From contig VHZZ01004804.1 in the NCBI GenBank assembly GCA_009801015.1, forward strand, positions 57,822 to 94,265: a DNA stretch of 36,444 nt. Direction: 5' to 3'. The notes below the pieces were generated by a model. It did no database searches. It had not been told where the DNA came from and saw nothing but the letters and a program-made list of their open reading frames with translations. This document shows, one piece after another, positions 21,560 through 33,348 of the stretch. Made by a program: the position numbers and the translations under genes. The stretch is from Silene noctiflora. Lineage: Eukaryota; Streptophyta; Magnoliopsida; Caryophyllales; Caryophyllaceae. How positions within the stretch are numbered: position 1 is the stretch's first letter; each line of letters begins with the position of its first letter.

Positions 21560-24500
21560 CTAGCTAATTATCTTCCACATACCTGTTCTATAACCAATCC
21601 CCATGAGCGCAAGCTCCCAAAGCATGTAAGGTATGCTGAGAAGATTCACTTTTGATCCCGGAATCTCAGACCATGTTACCGATATCTCAAGCATCGGGAT
21701 CCTAAACCACTTGCATAGGTAAACCAGCTCAACATCAAAACACCACCTGTGAAACAATTACCATTAAATCATTAAATTAAGTCTGCAATCTGATGATTCT
21801 CAGAGTTTAGAAGCAGAAAAAGTATCCTCGGCTGCTATATACGAGTAGTAGCATAGAACAAATGTTGAAAGCGGGACAGCAATAATAATGAACATAGAGC
21901 CATAAATCACAGAGATAGATGGTTAAGTCTGTGTTCTAATGAGTAAAACTATAATAATACATGGCGAAAACCCCGTTGGTGATGGAGGTTAACATATACA
22001 CAATCACCAATGAAATACGGAGTATTTCAGAATAGCAGCAAGAAACTATCAATGATATACGAATTTCAAGAACATGCTAAAACAGAGCATTTCAGCAATA
22101 AGTTAAGCAATGACAATCACTACAGTAAACGTGTCAGTAAGACCATAAAGGATTATTGTGGGCAGCAGTCGTCTATAATTTACAGATGAGGTCATTACCT
22201 ATTTGATTGGTAGTCTCTCTTACTCTCTAATCCCTTTCATTTTATATTTAAAATAAGGGCTACGACCACGCAAAAGTTACTTGATGACCAAAAACTCACA
22301 AAACGAAGGTTTTATCTCGCTTTTATGCCTGGTCATACTGGGTCGTGCTATGAATTAAAATTTTGGCCCAGCAACCCAGTCCTAGACGGCTACACCCATT
22401 GTACCATGTCAAGCTTGTGACACACTAGAGGAGAAGACGAGGCAGCCCTCAGCCTCCCACTGGGCTACCACACACCCCAGGCATATAACCTACTGAATAT
22501 CATGACATAAATGCAGAACCTTGGCTTATCTGTAGATCAATGACATGTTCTCTTATGGCAATACATATATACTAGGGATAAATTGGATTGCCTTGTTGCC
22601 AGCATTAGATGGGCATTAGCGCCAACAGAGTCGTACAATTCACATTTCTTAGAGCAACCAAATACTAGCATATCAAAGATCAGACAGCATACAGAAGGTA
22701 AACGGGGAACACAAGAGAATGAAGGATGACAAACTGATTACTAAACGGATATTTTCTAGTGTCTCAGGTGTCAAGATACTGTATCTATTAAGAATAGTAG
22801 CTGCCAAGTGGCAAAACATATACTCCCTTCGAGTCATAAATACCTTTCACATTCATATTTATACAAGAATTAACAAGTACAATTAAATAAAAATTGTGTT
22901 TTTTTTCCAACCTCAAGAACAACATAAAATATATTTCTTCTTGAGGTGCGTAAAAAACAAAAAACAAAAACAAAAATTGAACACATACACTACTTCTAAA
23001 TTTCTAATTAATGAATACAGAAAGTATAGGTGAACCGGAGAGAGTAGATACTCAGTAAGCTCCTTAATAGAGGATGCTCCAAGTGAGTATATGTACTCTA
23101 ATTCTGTATGCAGCAGGTGTAGCAACAGTATAAGAGAGCACAGAAGAATAATATGTGTACCTTTTCAAGTGAACATTGCTGAAAAGTTTCCGTGCTGCAG
23201 CCCTAGTGAACATCTTGAAACCACACTGTAGGCATACAATAAACATGGTAAGACATAAGACATATTTCAAGTTTACTTCCTAAAGTTAACGACCTTGAGA
23301 AAGAACGAATGGAAAACGGACAAGTCTTGCCACAAAAGATTACCTGTGTATCTCGAATGCCAGGACCAGCAGCCAAGAGAACCACAAGATGGAAACCCTT
23401 CATCAAAAAGTTACGGTACCATTTTCTCTGTACAACATCACATCGAAAATAATTAGAATTAGTATAATTCAGTATATATAAGAAAAACTGAAAAGAGTAA
23501 TTTGCAGAACAGAACTGTGGCAAGAGCCTTCTCCTCGAGATGAGCACGAGAACCAAACGCAACAACAGAAACGTCGGACATCCCCAAACGTGAATTACCA
23601 TCAGCAGCATTGTCCATATGCAACTCCTTTTCAACAACTGCACGAATCTGATATGTAGAACATCAGCCATAACTCATAACGCAAGTGTATATATGCATAT
23701 ATTACTCACAAGTCATAATCGCCCAATAAAATAATGTATTCCCTCCGTCCCATTTATATTGCTTCCGTTTTCTATTTGGCCCACCGAAATAATTGGACCC
23801 TTTTAATATCTAGTAAAATGAAGATGTTAACCTATATTGTCCCCTATTAAGTAGGAGTGACATGATGACAAGGGTAATGTGATATCTCTCTGTGCAAATA
23901 CTTTTAAGTCAAGGGGTAATAATGGTAATCATCACTAATCTTATATATGAACTCGTGTCAGATGAGGATAATATCGATAGAATGAAGGGAATGGTATATA
24001 GAATAAACAGCACCAACCTGAGTTTCCAGTTTCTCTAGGTCATCAACCTTGGTTGCTCCATCTGCATCCAGCATGAGAAGTAAATCACCTCGTGAATGAA
24101 GCATTCCCTGTTTTACAATGCTTTCACAAAAGCAAAGAGCTTAATCAGTAATTGCAACACACAAGGCAGACTTTCTTACACAGTTTCAGAATAAGTTTAT
24201 AACTAGCCTGAGTTGACTCACTTTTCTTATAGCTTCACCCTTGCCACAATTTCTTCCAAGAAGAAGTACCCGGACATTGTCCATCTTGTACGTTTTGACA
24301 AATTCTAAGGCTACATTTTTTGTCCCATCCACACTACCATCATCCACAATCACCACCTATAAAAAAAAGTCAGTTGGGATGGAAGATAATTGCATGACGT
24401 GAAAGTACTGCTCCACCTATACATCTGTACAATCTCTACATCCAAAACTAACAGTCCTTGGTGAATTTGCACAAACTAAGTGATTCACAAACGAAAAAGT

Positions 24501-27500
24501 GAAGCTAGTCCTATACATCTGTACAATCTCTACATCCAAAACTAACAGTCCTTGGTGAATTTGCACAAACTAAGTGATTCACAAACGAAAAAGTGAAGCT
24601 AGTCCTATACATCTGTACAATCTCTACATCCAAAACTAACAGTCCTTGGTGAATTTGCACAAACTAAGTGATTCACAAACGAAAAAGTGAAGCTAGTCCA
24701 AATATATGATTTGTAGACAACAGTCAACTGGGGTAACCCAGAAAATAGGAAGGTCATTCGGGGATATGAGGCCTCAAATGAACTAAATACTGCTGCTGTT
24801 AATAATTACTTGGAAGTAGAAAATGGGAGGACTAAAGTATGAGCCTACAGAACTTAAAGAACAAGGTACAGAATTGTGTGGCCTCAACAAAGATAACCTA
24901 CTCTTCAGGTTTCTCCTGCAACCAAGCTCATCTATGGCGCTAATTAGTTCATGTGCGAAAATGCGAAGACTGTTGACTTCTAAAACGATAAACAGTTAAG
25001 AGACTCTATCAATGTTCATGAAGCAATTATTCGTGCACCACTATATTGCAGTTGCTGTCATTTGATATATATCACATGCTCATATCAGACAATTACATAA
25101 TCGAGATGACTTATCCAAACTTCAAAAATGCATAATTTTTCTAGGATGCCAGACTAACTGCTCAGTCAAAAGTCAAAATATAAAGCCATTGTGACCTGAT
25201 TATCAATATATAAACAATTTTATAAGAATAATCCAAACTATTGGTCGTCTTCTCATAATAATCTGAACTTTATTTTAACTCACAATAAACCGTACTATTA
25301 CCTCCCTCTTCTCGTAACAATCTGAGTAACCGGCTACCTGCTTAAAAGGTTAACTTTCCTCCATTTTTTTTTCTTTTGACTTAACTGACCCTTCTCCCTC
25401 CTTTAATTATTTGCCCTCCCAAAGTCCCAATCACACTCACTCAAACCCAGCTCCTTCACCATATCACGCACCACCACCACACTTGCATCCTTTGCCGTTC
25501 TCAAATAGAAATCTACCGTTGGCATTAATTTTTGCCGGCTATACGATATATAATCTTCACCCACTTACTCTTGTCCAAACCCCAAATCCTCCAAAATTAA
25601 TTGTGGGTATTAGATTTCCAGAGAGACTAATTCCACAAAATGGTTGCCTCTTATGAAGAATGATTGAGAATTTCTGATTTAACTTTTCCTACTCAAGATC
25701 CATTTCAAGTTCGATTAGTTAAATAACACGCTGCGGAAGCTCCTCCACGAGACACATTCCCTAACCCGTCAAGTGGTAATTCTGACGGTGACGGTGATAG
25801 CGGTGCACATTCAATGGCTATGAATCAAGCGGTGATAGGTTGTTGTGGTGCTTGGTGTATGGTGGTGGTTTGATGGTGATGTGTGGTGGAGTGCGAGTAG
25901 GATGGTGGTGGTTGTGGTTTTGCGGAGGAGGCAGTAAATGGGGAAGGAGGTATTTTGATATAGCACGTCATCTTAACCTCTTGTAGAAGGTGAAAATTAA
26001 ACTAGTGTATTTTGAGAAGAAAGTATCCAAAGATGGGTTTGTTTTGGGTTAAAATATAGTTCGGATTACTTTGAGAAGACGAGTAATAGTATGGATTATT
26101 CCTATGAATTAATCCCTTTTCAAAATAAAATAAAAATAAGACCCTAATTATTCAGTACAAGTATTCAAAAGGACCATGTGTCCCAGAAGAAATGCAGCGA
26201 AGAATTATAGGTTTATTATACCTCATAGGTAAATGATTTATCCTTCTCACTGCGCTGATGCAAATATCTGCACAATAGACGATGCATTAGGGCATGAATG
26301 AAGTATCAGGAGAGCTATAAGTACTTAAGTAGAATGAAACCCCTTATCTGACAAGCTAGCATTCACCTAAGTTATCCATTACATCACTGCTCCTTCCAAC
26401 TTTTACTGCAGTTCCAACTATTAGGTTTATATTTGTTGAACAAGGTGAATAATATAAAAAATCTACCTTCCTTTCAAAATAATATAGTATCCACGAAAAT
26501 TTTAAGATTTTGTATGCATGTGATTAAATTTAGCCAATAGGTAACATACAGTTGGTCTTGTGTAAAACAGTTATACGCTAAATTGGAGTAAAACTATCTA
26601 CTAAAGACAAATATACCCCTCACAAAACATGGTAGTTAATAAGATAACTTATGGGAGGGTGTTTAGGTAAAATATAAGGTGGTTTTACACTAAATTATTA
26701 GTGTAAAACTGCCTTACACAAGAATTATTGGCTGATACGGGAAACTAAAAAAAAGATTCACAACATAACATATATTCAGATGGCATCTAATACATGACAG
26801 ATTTAAGAACTCAAATGCTGCAAATGGGTCAACCCATCAAAAAGAGTTCAATACCACTGTGATCTACATCAACTCACTTCATTGTTTCATCAAGTGCACT
26901 GGGCATTCGTTGCTCCTCATTGAATGCAGGAATTATCAAAGATATGTACTTCTCAGCGGGATCAAATATGGATGGGCATGGAACCTGAAAAAGTTGATTC
27001 ATGTAAAGTTGTAAACATCTTCTACTCACGACATAGCTTAATAATTGACACAGAAGCTCATTCTGTCAAACATGCTTGAGCAGATGTTATCACGGAACCC
27101 AGTTAAAAAACAAAAAACGTTCAACAACAAAGGCTTTCATGAATTCAAATTGGCCAATATAAAAAGCTTGTTTAGGATAACCAAGGTTGTGGATGTCAGT
27201 GGCAGTAGCCAAGAGAAGTATTGTTAAAGGCACAAGCCATTAGCATGCAATGCTGCCTGTATGGGCTCGCCGCTCAACCTATAATCTTAAAGATTACTTA
27301 CGCTACTTATCCATGAGCTGCAAAAGCTCGGCTATTGAATTAATACAGTTCACAAGCAGATACAGTAGTCTCACGTGTGAGACGAACCCAAGTCCTTGTA
27401 CATTTCTCATTTGTGTATACATTCCTCGTCTAGTTATATAGAGCATATGAGATGGTATGTGAGACTGACTCATATGAGCTGCTAGTGACTGTAGCATTGG

Positions 27501-28797
27501 CTACTCGAAATATTTGAAAAGCTTGAAAAGGTTCAGCAACTACCAAGATGCTAATTCAATTTCTTCATCATCCTTTCTCCCAAATTAAGCCAATTAATCT
27601 TTCTAAAAATGCAGTTATTTTATACAGCTCTACCTCAATTGTAAAATGTTAGAGTCGCTACTTCTTTAAGTTTACCAAGTCGTTCATCCAATAAGATGTA
27701 GTTACCGTACGAAATAAACCACAAATCTTTCAAAAGATTCTTAGGCACACTCGAAATGGTCACAGGAGACAAACCGAGTTAATTCACAAGTCTATTAACA
27801 ACATTCTTTAGCAAACTCAATAAGATCACAGAAACCAAGCCCAGCCAAGTTATCTCACACGTTTATTAACAACATTCTTAAACAAACTCGATATGATCCA
27901 GCAGAAGCAGAGCCAAGTTATCTTACATAGTCTATTACCAAAATTATTTAACAAACTTATGATCAAACAAGCTAAATCTCACAGATCTATAAACAACATT
28001 CTCAAACAAACTTAATCTGATCAAAAAACCGAAATGCCTAAATCTCACAGATTTATTAATAACATTCTTAAACAAACGCGGCATTATCACACAAGCCAAG
28101 CAAAGTTATCTCACAACTTCACAAGTCTATCAACAACATCCGTAAACAAACTTAATACGATCACAGCAGCCAATCTGATTAATTTCACTATTCTATTAAC
28201 AACATTCTTAAACAAACTCAATATGATCAAAAAAGCTAATCCAAGTAACCTGAAAAGTCAATCAACAACATTTTAAAACAAAATCGATACGATAACAGTA
28301 GCCAAGCCCTATTGCATCCAATAACTGAAGAATATACAACATAATCTGGATACTATGCTTCGCAAGATTACAGTCAAGGTGTTCACATCAACGACATTAT
28401 CGCTCACAATACAATTTCCGAAACATATAATCCCTAAAATCAATCATCATGTACTAAAATTAACAAATCCTAAATCAATCAAATACATAAATTAACCCAA
28501 AAAAAAGAGTAAATTAATCCGAAATGTTTACCGGCTTAATAGAATTCGGATCTTCAAACTTCGCTCCATCTTTAACATCACTGCACATCAAAAAATTGAA
28601 ATCATCAGCAAATTAAGGAATATCACGTAAAATCAAGGAAATTGAATCAATGATTTGCACAATTGAGCTAGAAAATAAACATACGAGTTATCAAATCGGC
28701 GTCGATAAACTTCGAAGAAGATGAGAGTAACAATGGCGATGAAGAGAAGCAAAAGTGTGGCGATCAAGAATTCGAAGAGTGTCCATAGTTCTCCCAT
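21560..28797 (-). CDS. ALG5: Dolichyl-phosphate beta-glucosyltransferase
   Basis: There are ten exons on the - strand: 28797-28685, 28580-28532, 26984-26878, 26267-26222, 24356-24222, 24107-24018, 23647-23516, 23427-23344, 23225-23161 and 21746-21560. They total 1008 nt and encode 335 aa, the length of plant ALG5. The enzyme moves glucose from UDP-glucose to dolichyl phosphate at the ER, making the donor for glucosylation of the N-glycan precursor. One N-terminal membrane anchor spans about residues 9-29. The GT2-type domain follows: IIPAFNEEQRMP from 71, VDDGSVDGTKN from 109, GKGEAIRKGMLHSRGD, and LDADGATK from 163, whose Asp pair (D164, D166) is the DXD-type metal/nucleotide site. Further on are AFGSRAHLEEKALAT, GPGIRDTQCGFKMF and KRWCFDVELVYLCK. 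Every exon boundary keeps phase. The donor after exon 7 (GTTCTG) is weak but gives exactly the family sequence. Introns carry many repeats. Confidence 0.98.
22823..23044. mobile_element. Stowaway-type MITE in ALG5 intron 9
   Basis: The ends ctcccttcgagtcataaata and (reverse strand) ctctctccggttcaccta are similar, and TA flanks both sides. The interior is AT-rich. The ends have diverged, so the element is an old copy. Confidence 0.55.
23739..23993. mobile_element. Stowaway-type MITE in ALG5 intron 6
   Basis: The left end ttccctccgtcccatttata follows a TA. The right end, on the reverse strand, reads ccattcccttcattctatc. This is the typical plant Stowaway consensus with a decayed right end. The right boundary is approximate. 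Confidence 0.55.
24417..24698 (+). repeat. Three perfect copies of a 94-bp tandem repeat in ALG5 intron 4
   Basis: Units begin at 24417, 24511 and 24605 with ctatacatctgtacaatctc and end with gtgaagctagtc. I compared the three copies base by base and found no difference. Perfect identity points to a recent expansion, or to an assembly artefact in a tandem array. The array lies 61 bases from exon 5. Confidence 0.95.
25222..26105. mobile_element. Non-autonomous DNA transposon with long inverted ends in ALG5 intron 4
   Basis: The left end (from ataagaataatccaaactat, through cgtcttctcataataatc and tttattttaac) matches the reverse complement of the right end (from ataggaataatccatactat, through cgtcttctcaaagtaatc and atattttaac) over about 70 bases. 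The interior is about 700 bp and distinct from the AT-rich intron. It includes a Pro-rich 81-codon frame (25411-25656) that I do not trust as coding. The superfamily is unresolved because I could not define a target duplication. Confidence 0.65.
27730..28310 (+). repeat. Degenerate minisatellite in ALG5 intron 2
   Basis: At least eight imperfect units, spaced 55 to 74 bases apart, share attaacaacattcttaaac, aaact(c/t)aatatgatcac, agccaagc and aagttatctcac(a)ag. Unit landmarks fall near 27797, 27868, 27937, 27992, 28058, 28132, 28198 and 28264. An 80-codon frame at 28034-28276 simply follows the repeat and is not a gene. Confidence 0.8.
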
Positions 28798-30269
28798 GTT
28801 TTCGCACTACCAGCCCACCTTCTATCTATCTCTTTCTGTTCCTGGTTAGCACGCCTATGTATCTTAACATTGACTCTTTTTCTTTCTTTTTTCGGGCGAC
28901 TTTAATGTTGACGGGTTTTAAATTAGTGTTACGGATGTTCGTGTTTTTTGAACTTAATTTCAACTCATTTCGGTTCAGTTATATGCAGTTTCCTTCAGTT
29001 CAAGTCAGGTTATCTATTCACAAAGTAACTGTTACTTCATATCAGCTCCACATTAACTCCGACTTTAATGTTGACAGGTACAATTTAGTGTTAAGGTTAC
29101 ATTCGAGATTTTAGTAGGTCAAATTAGTTTAATAACGTTTCAGGTGACAAGTTAATACTATGATACGGAATTACCAATAACCGCTTAATGTGAATTGGAA
29201 ATAATCTACATAGTATAAAAGCCAAGTCATTTGGTGAATTCATATTGGTTTTTGATTTTGAGGAAAAAAAAACATTAAAATTTAGAACATGGGTTTCATG
29301 TTGATTTAATTTCTTTAAAAGAACTTTTACCATCAATATATATACATACTACATACAAAATAATAAATTACAAAAATTTATAATATGAACTATATTTTTT
29401 TGCTTGAATATAATATAATAAATACATACATTTATTCTCTAGATCTATAATACAAAAAATATAAAATAACAAAAATCGAAAAACATTTAAATATTCTGCA
29501 TGGTTGATAAAATCAGTGACTGCATTGGACATTTAATATGGAATAAATATGTCGAGATTATATGTTGTTATATAGTGCATTGAACATTTAATTATTACAA
29601 CCCGTGCATTTTCTGCACGGGTTTAAAACTAGTTCTCTCATAAAACTCATGTTCTTTGACTCATATTCTAAAGCATAACAAACTAGCGACTAACGCACGT
29701 AAACGGTAAAGTCGTAATTGTTGGATGATTTTATATGTACCACCGTGTTATAAGAGACTAATTTGTTACCAAATAACTGAAATAAGGTATCACTAGTATC
29801 ATGAACAGTTTTTGAGGATTTATCGTAGAATTTTCAAATTGCCTGTATCGCCTTTATATGAGACGTAAATTTTAATCTCTTTGTTACGGCCTCAAACCTC
29901 ATCGCCTTAACAATAACTTTGAGGCTATGAGCTATTCATGTAACTTGAGATCACAGTACGATGTCGTTTGGAGAACAAAAAGGACTCTAAAAATATCAGA
30001 ATGACAAAAACTTGCAAAGTCCGAGGCAAAATACATGTAACTGTATCACAACATTATAACCCTTAATCAACTAACAGGGTTTCTCTGATCCTAGATCTCC
30101 TCATTCTTATACAATGTGCCATGTAATTCGCGGAATTTGTAACCATTAACATATAACTATAACTAATGAAGAAGATGATTTAACTACGACGATTTTGTTA
30201 ATGGTTATGAATGTGTTCTAAGCCATCCTAATCCACAGCGACCAAATCTTGTCTCCGCTTGAGCGCCCT
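28798..30269. other. Intergenic region between ALG5 and the glucanase
   Basis: The first part is the ALG5 promoter and leader on the - strand. A direct repeat (gactttaatgttgac from 28898 and again from 29061, each followed by a version of aatttagtgtta) lies there. A complete Helitron occupies 29205-29632. The rest is AT-rich and should include the glucanase 3' UTR near 30270. I see no gene here. Confidence 0.6.
29205..29632 (+). mobile_element. Complete non-autonomous Helitron (428 bp)
   Basis: The left end is tctacatagtataaaagcc, starting with the diagnostic TC. The right end carries the hairpin aacccgtgca-ttttc-tgcacgggtt (29599-29623), then five bases and CTAG at 29629-29632. The base before the element is A (29204) and the base after it is T (29633), the expected A-T insertion site with no duplication. 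It encodes no Rep/helicase, so movement would need an autonomous partner. Confidence 0.88.
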
Positions 30270-32508
30270 TCAGATAAATCTACAATTTCCGGTGCCTAGA
30301 CAATGACAGAGAAACAAGATTAGAACTATGAACAAGATCAGAGGATGTTAAGGTTAAATCCGAGACATAAATCTGGACCGTGCCCACAAAGAGAAAAGGA
30401 CTTACTTGGGTCCCGATTGCTAAGGAGGGCGGTGTGGGAGAAGTCACATTGGAAGGGTTTGCGACCCTTTGTCTGATAATAAGAGTTCATTGCAAAGGCT
30501 GCATGGGACCGTACGTTGTTGGGGTTGAAACATGCACCACCGGCTTGAATGGGGCGACAATCAACTCCTTGGCTACAAACATAGTTGATATTGGCCTGTA
30601 ATTGGGCATCAGTGGCCTCTGGTTTTGGCACACACCAATTTCTCCTGGGGCCTGGCAGAGGGTGAGGCTGCGGGTGGGGTTGAGGGTGAGGCTGAGGACG
30701 AGGCTGAAAACAGGAAAATAACAAAGTGTTAATCAATTGGTTTAACTAACTGTGATTGAACGCGCAAGAAAAGGTATGATTACAGCACAATGCAGTTTTG
30801 CAGACGTAAAGTCGTGTATGCAAATGCAAAGCAACCAGACCATGCTTATAAATCCAAACCAGTAAATTGACATTACTACTATTAAGTCACTTACCCTTGG
30901 CCCATTTCTCATAATGCCAATATCATAAACGGGTGAGAAGTCAGGCCTAAACAACCCAAAGTTCCGCTCAGCAATAGGTCCAGGCTTCTGGTTCTCGGTA
31001 AACAGCCCAAAGATGTAAGTCTCAAACTTCCTACCAGGCATCAATGGTGTCCCTTTGCCTGAGTTAACCGCCATAACCAACCTTGAGTTATAAGTCTGGG
31101 CTGTGTCGGGGGTGACCCAAGTCTGGAAAGACTCGGCTACAGTGGGCCATCCTGTCTCTCCAACCACAATGTCCACATCGGGGTAGCCCAACGCCTTCAT
31201 GGCAGAGAAAACCGCATCCATTTGTGATTCAAACATATTGAAGTACATCTTCTTTGTCCACCTGTCAAGCCTTCCTCTGTTCATCTTAAAGATGCAGAAG
31301 TTGACGTTCTTGGGACCTGTGTCAAAGTATGGGTAAGGGTTGACGACAAAGGGTGACTTAGTTTCACGATGGAATTGAAGCATTGGCTTCAATACACCCA
31401 CATCCCATCCGGGTCTAAACCGGCCTGTGCTTGGGGGCTGTGACCTGCCTAGAATCCCCAAGGAGTGAGGAGTTGAGACCTGCATAACCAAAGATTCATG
31501 AATTAACCAACTGTATTACAAAATTGTATAGCAGACGAAGCAATGTATACCCCTACATCTCCATAAACTACGAAACCAAATACTATCAAAACTAATTCAT
31601 TTAAACTAAGGGACACCGACTTTGCTGATCACAAAACTAATTCTAATACGTCGAATAAATGAAATCTAACAACATTACCCAAGTGCCTCAAGGGCTCCAA
31701 GTCTCCAACAAACAGCGGAATCAGATGTATCAAGAATCATAACATTCAGAGTACCTCTGAATCATAACATTCAGAGATTCTTTCCAATTGACCCATAATG
31801 AAAATTCCGTTGAGAATATTAATTGATGTATCATAATCCAGAATCATTGAATTTGGTTTCTCACATCCTAGATCCACAAATTGGGTCTCACCCTGATGGT
31901 TAGCATTCAGAATTTCGAGCATTGTTTATGTTAGGTCCCAGATTCGAATCCCCCTATCCTACGATCAACTACCATTACCAAGATAAATCACACAAGCAGA
32001 AACTAAGCATAAAATCTAATGATACCTGAATGTTTCTGTGACCAGCCTGCTGCAAAACCTGGTAAAGTGTACGCATAGCAGGAACAAGGTTATCAATAAG
32101 GTTCTGAGGACCCCAATGAAGCACCTCATTACCAACCAAAACTCGAATAATCTTCGTCTGAGGAACAAACGGCGAAACATGAGCCGCAACCCATTGTTGC
32201 GCACCAGGGAGCTGAACTAAACCCGGTATCTCACCATTAGGCACAGTTATAGTTACAGCAATGCCACTATTAGCAAATGCTCTAACAATATCAGGGTTCG
32301 CATCAAACAACTTAATCCGATCAATAGACGTCTTAGTCTTAAGAAATTCCGCTACTTGAGCCGGTGGGGGAAGATTATCCCCCAACGTACCATAATTAAC
32401 ACCTATACCCCATGCAGACCCAACACGAAATATCGACACAATGTACACTATTAACAATAACAACATGATGTTACAAGGGGCTGCTCGGTTTTTCCTTATC
32501 GCCCCCAT
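30270..32508 (-). CDS. Secreted glucan endo-1,3-beta-glucosidase (GH17) with C-terminal X8/CBM43 domain
   Basis: There are four exons on the - strand: 32508-32026, 31479-30895, 30703-30406 and 30295-30270. They total 1392 nt and encode 463 aa. A signal peptide covers about residues 1-32, before [14 protein letters not shown]. The GH17 catalytic domain spans 33 to about 350. E128 in VLVGNEVL is the expected proton donor and E269 in VVGETGWP the nucleophile. A Pro/His linker with three PQPH repeats starts exactly at exon 3. The X8 domain (about 378-463) contains NWCVPKPEA and six Cys. The sixth Cys, in TGNCRFI, is encoded by the 26-nt last exon. The stop follows the X8 domain directly, so no GPI-anchor signal is present and the protein should be secreted to the wall. 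The predicted role is hydrolysis of beta-1,3-glucan (callose) in wall remodelling or defence. Confidence 0.95.
31880..31965 (+). mobile_element. Possible SINE fragment in glucanase intron 1
   Basis: A B-box-like gattcgaatccccc lies downstream of ctgatggttagcattcag, which could be a weak A box. Nearby, gaatcataacattcagag is repeated (about 31735 and 31759). The call rests mainly on the B box and is uncertain. Confidence 0.35.
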
Positions 32509-32575
32509 TATTATTTTGAACGTTAGAGAGTTCGGAAACCTCTAATAATAACGGGTATAAATAAGAGTTGTGTTA

Positions 32576-32585
32576 TATTTATATA
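32576..32585 (-). promoter_or_regulatory. TATA box of the glucanase gene
   Basis: On the - strand this reads tatataaata, a full TATA match about 68 bases before the ATG, implying a short 5' UTR of about 35-40 bases. A second TATA-like tatttata lies nearer the ATG (about 32556-32563) but would leave almost no leader. Confidence 0.5.
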
Positions 32586-33106
32586 TCTTAAAGGTAAGGA
32601 AGGTTGAGAGGGAAACAGGGAAGAAGCAACGTAAGTAAATGAATCTAAGTTGTCTTTAAGAAAACTTGTCGTTTGCAATTTTTATTTTATGCGTTGTATA
32701 GAATCCCATTGATTAAGATCACGTGTAATTTAGGACAGTAATATTTTACGGCAAATTCTCATTTAAGATCGGTATAATTTTTCCATATCGTATTAATTCC
32801 AAAAACACAATGCATAAGGAAAGGAAAAAGATTTATTCCGAAATATTTCACTGTTTTATTATTAAGACGGATATATGTCCGTTTTAAGAAAGACTAAAGT
32901 GGAAAGAGTGTGGGGTCCACACGTACAAAATACTTGACTAAATTTGTGTGGCGTAGCGAGAAGACCGTGTTGTCTTGGAAAAATAGGGTAAAGAAATCTA
33001 AAGAGATGAGTAATACATGAGGCTAGTATTATTCCATGTGCTTTCACTGCTGGAATTTTGAGTAAAGTTTTCTAAAGGACAATAATGTAGGTTCTTTAGA
33101 TCTCGA

Positions 33107-33295
33107 TTTGTTTGTGACGGTCATTATTCGTCATAAATTAAAGACGGATAGTGTTCCTCTTATAATAAGGCAAGTGGAAGTACAAGTGGGGGGAAAATGG
33201 AGCACCCTATAATTGATGTCACTTGGATATTGTGAGAAGGCACTATCAGTCTTCAGCTTGTAACGGACAGGGCCTGTCTTCAATGAGAATTTGTG
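33107..33295. mobile_element. GTGACGG foldback MITE, copy 2
   Basis: The arms contain agacggatagtgttcctctt and, at the other side, ttgtgagaaggcactatcag with cagcttgtaacgg. The centre contains atggagcaccctat. This is the same plan as the copies at 14905 and 34667. It ends in cttcaatgagaatttg, like copy 3. Confidence 0.65.
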
Positions 33296-33348
33296 TTAAA
33301 TCTTAGTGAAAACTGTCGTTCTCTTTAACGACCGTTATAAGTTATAAC

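Noticed and set aside
25411..25656. Pro-rich 81-codon frame in ALG5 intron 4
   Set aside because: It lies inside a mobile element and is low-complexity. Gene capture is possible but not shown.
24417..28310. CRISPR-like arrays
   Set aside because: The tandem repeats have no constant-repeat and unique-spacer structure, and the DNA is plant nuclear.
28755..29114. 119-codon frame on the + strand over the ALG5 start
   Set aside because: It is antisense to ALG5 exon 1 at its beginning, then runs through AT-rich promoter DNA.
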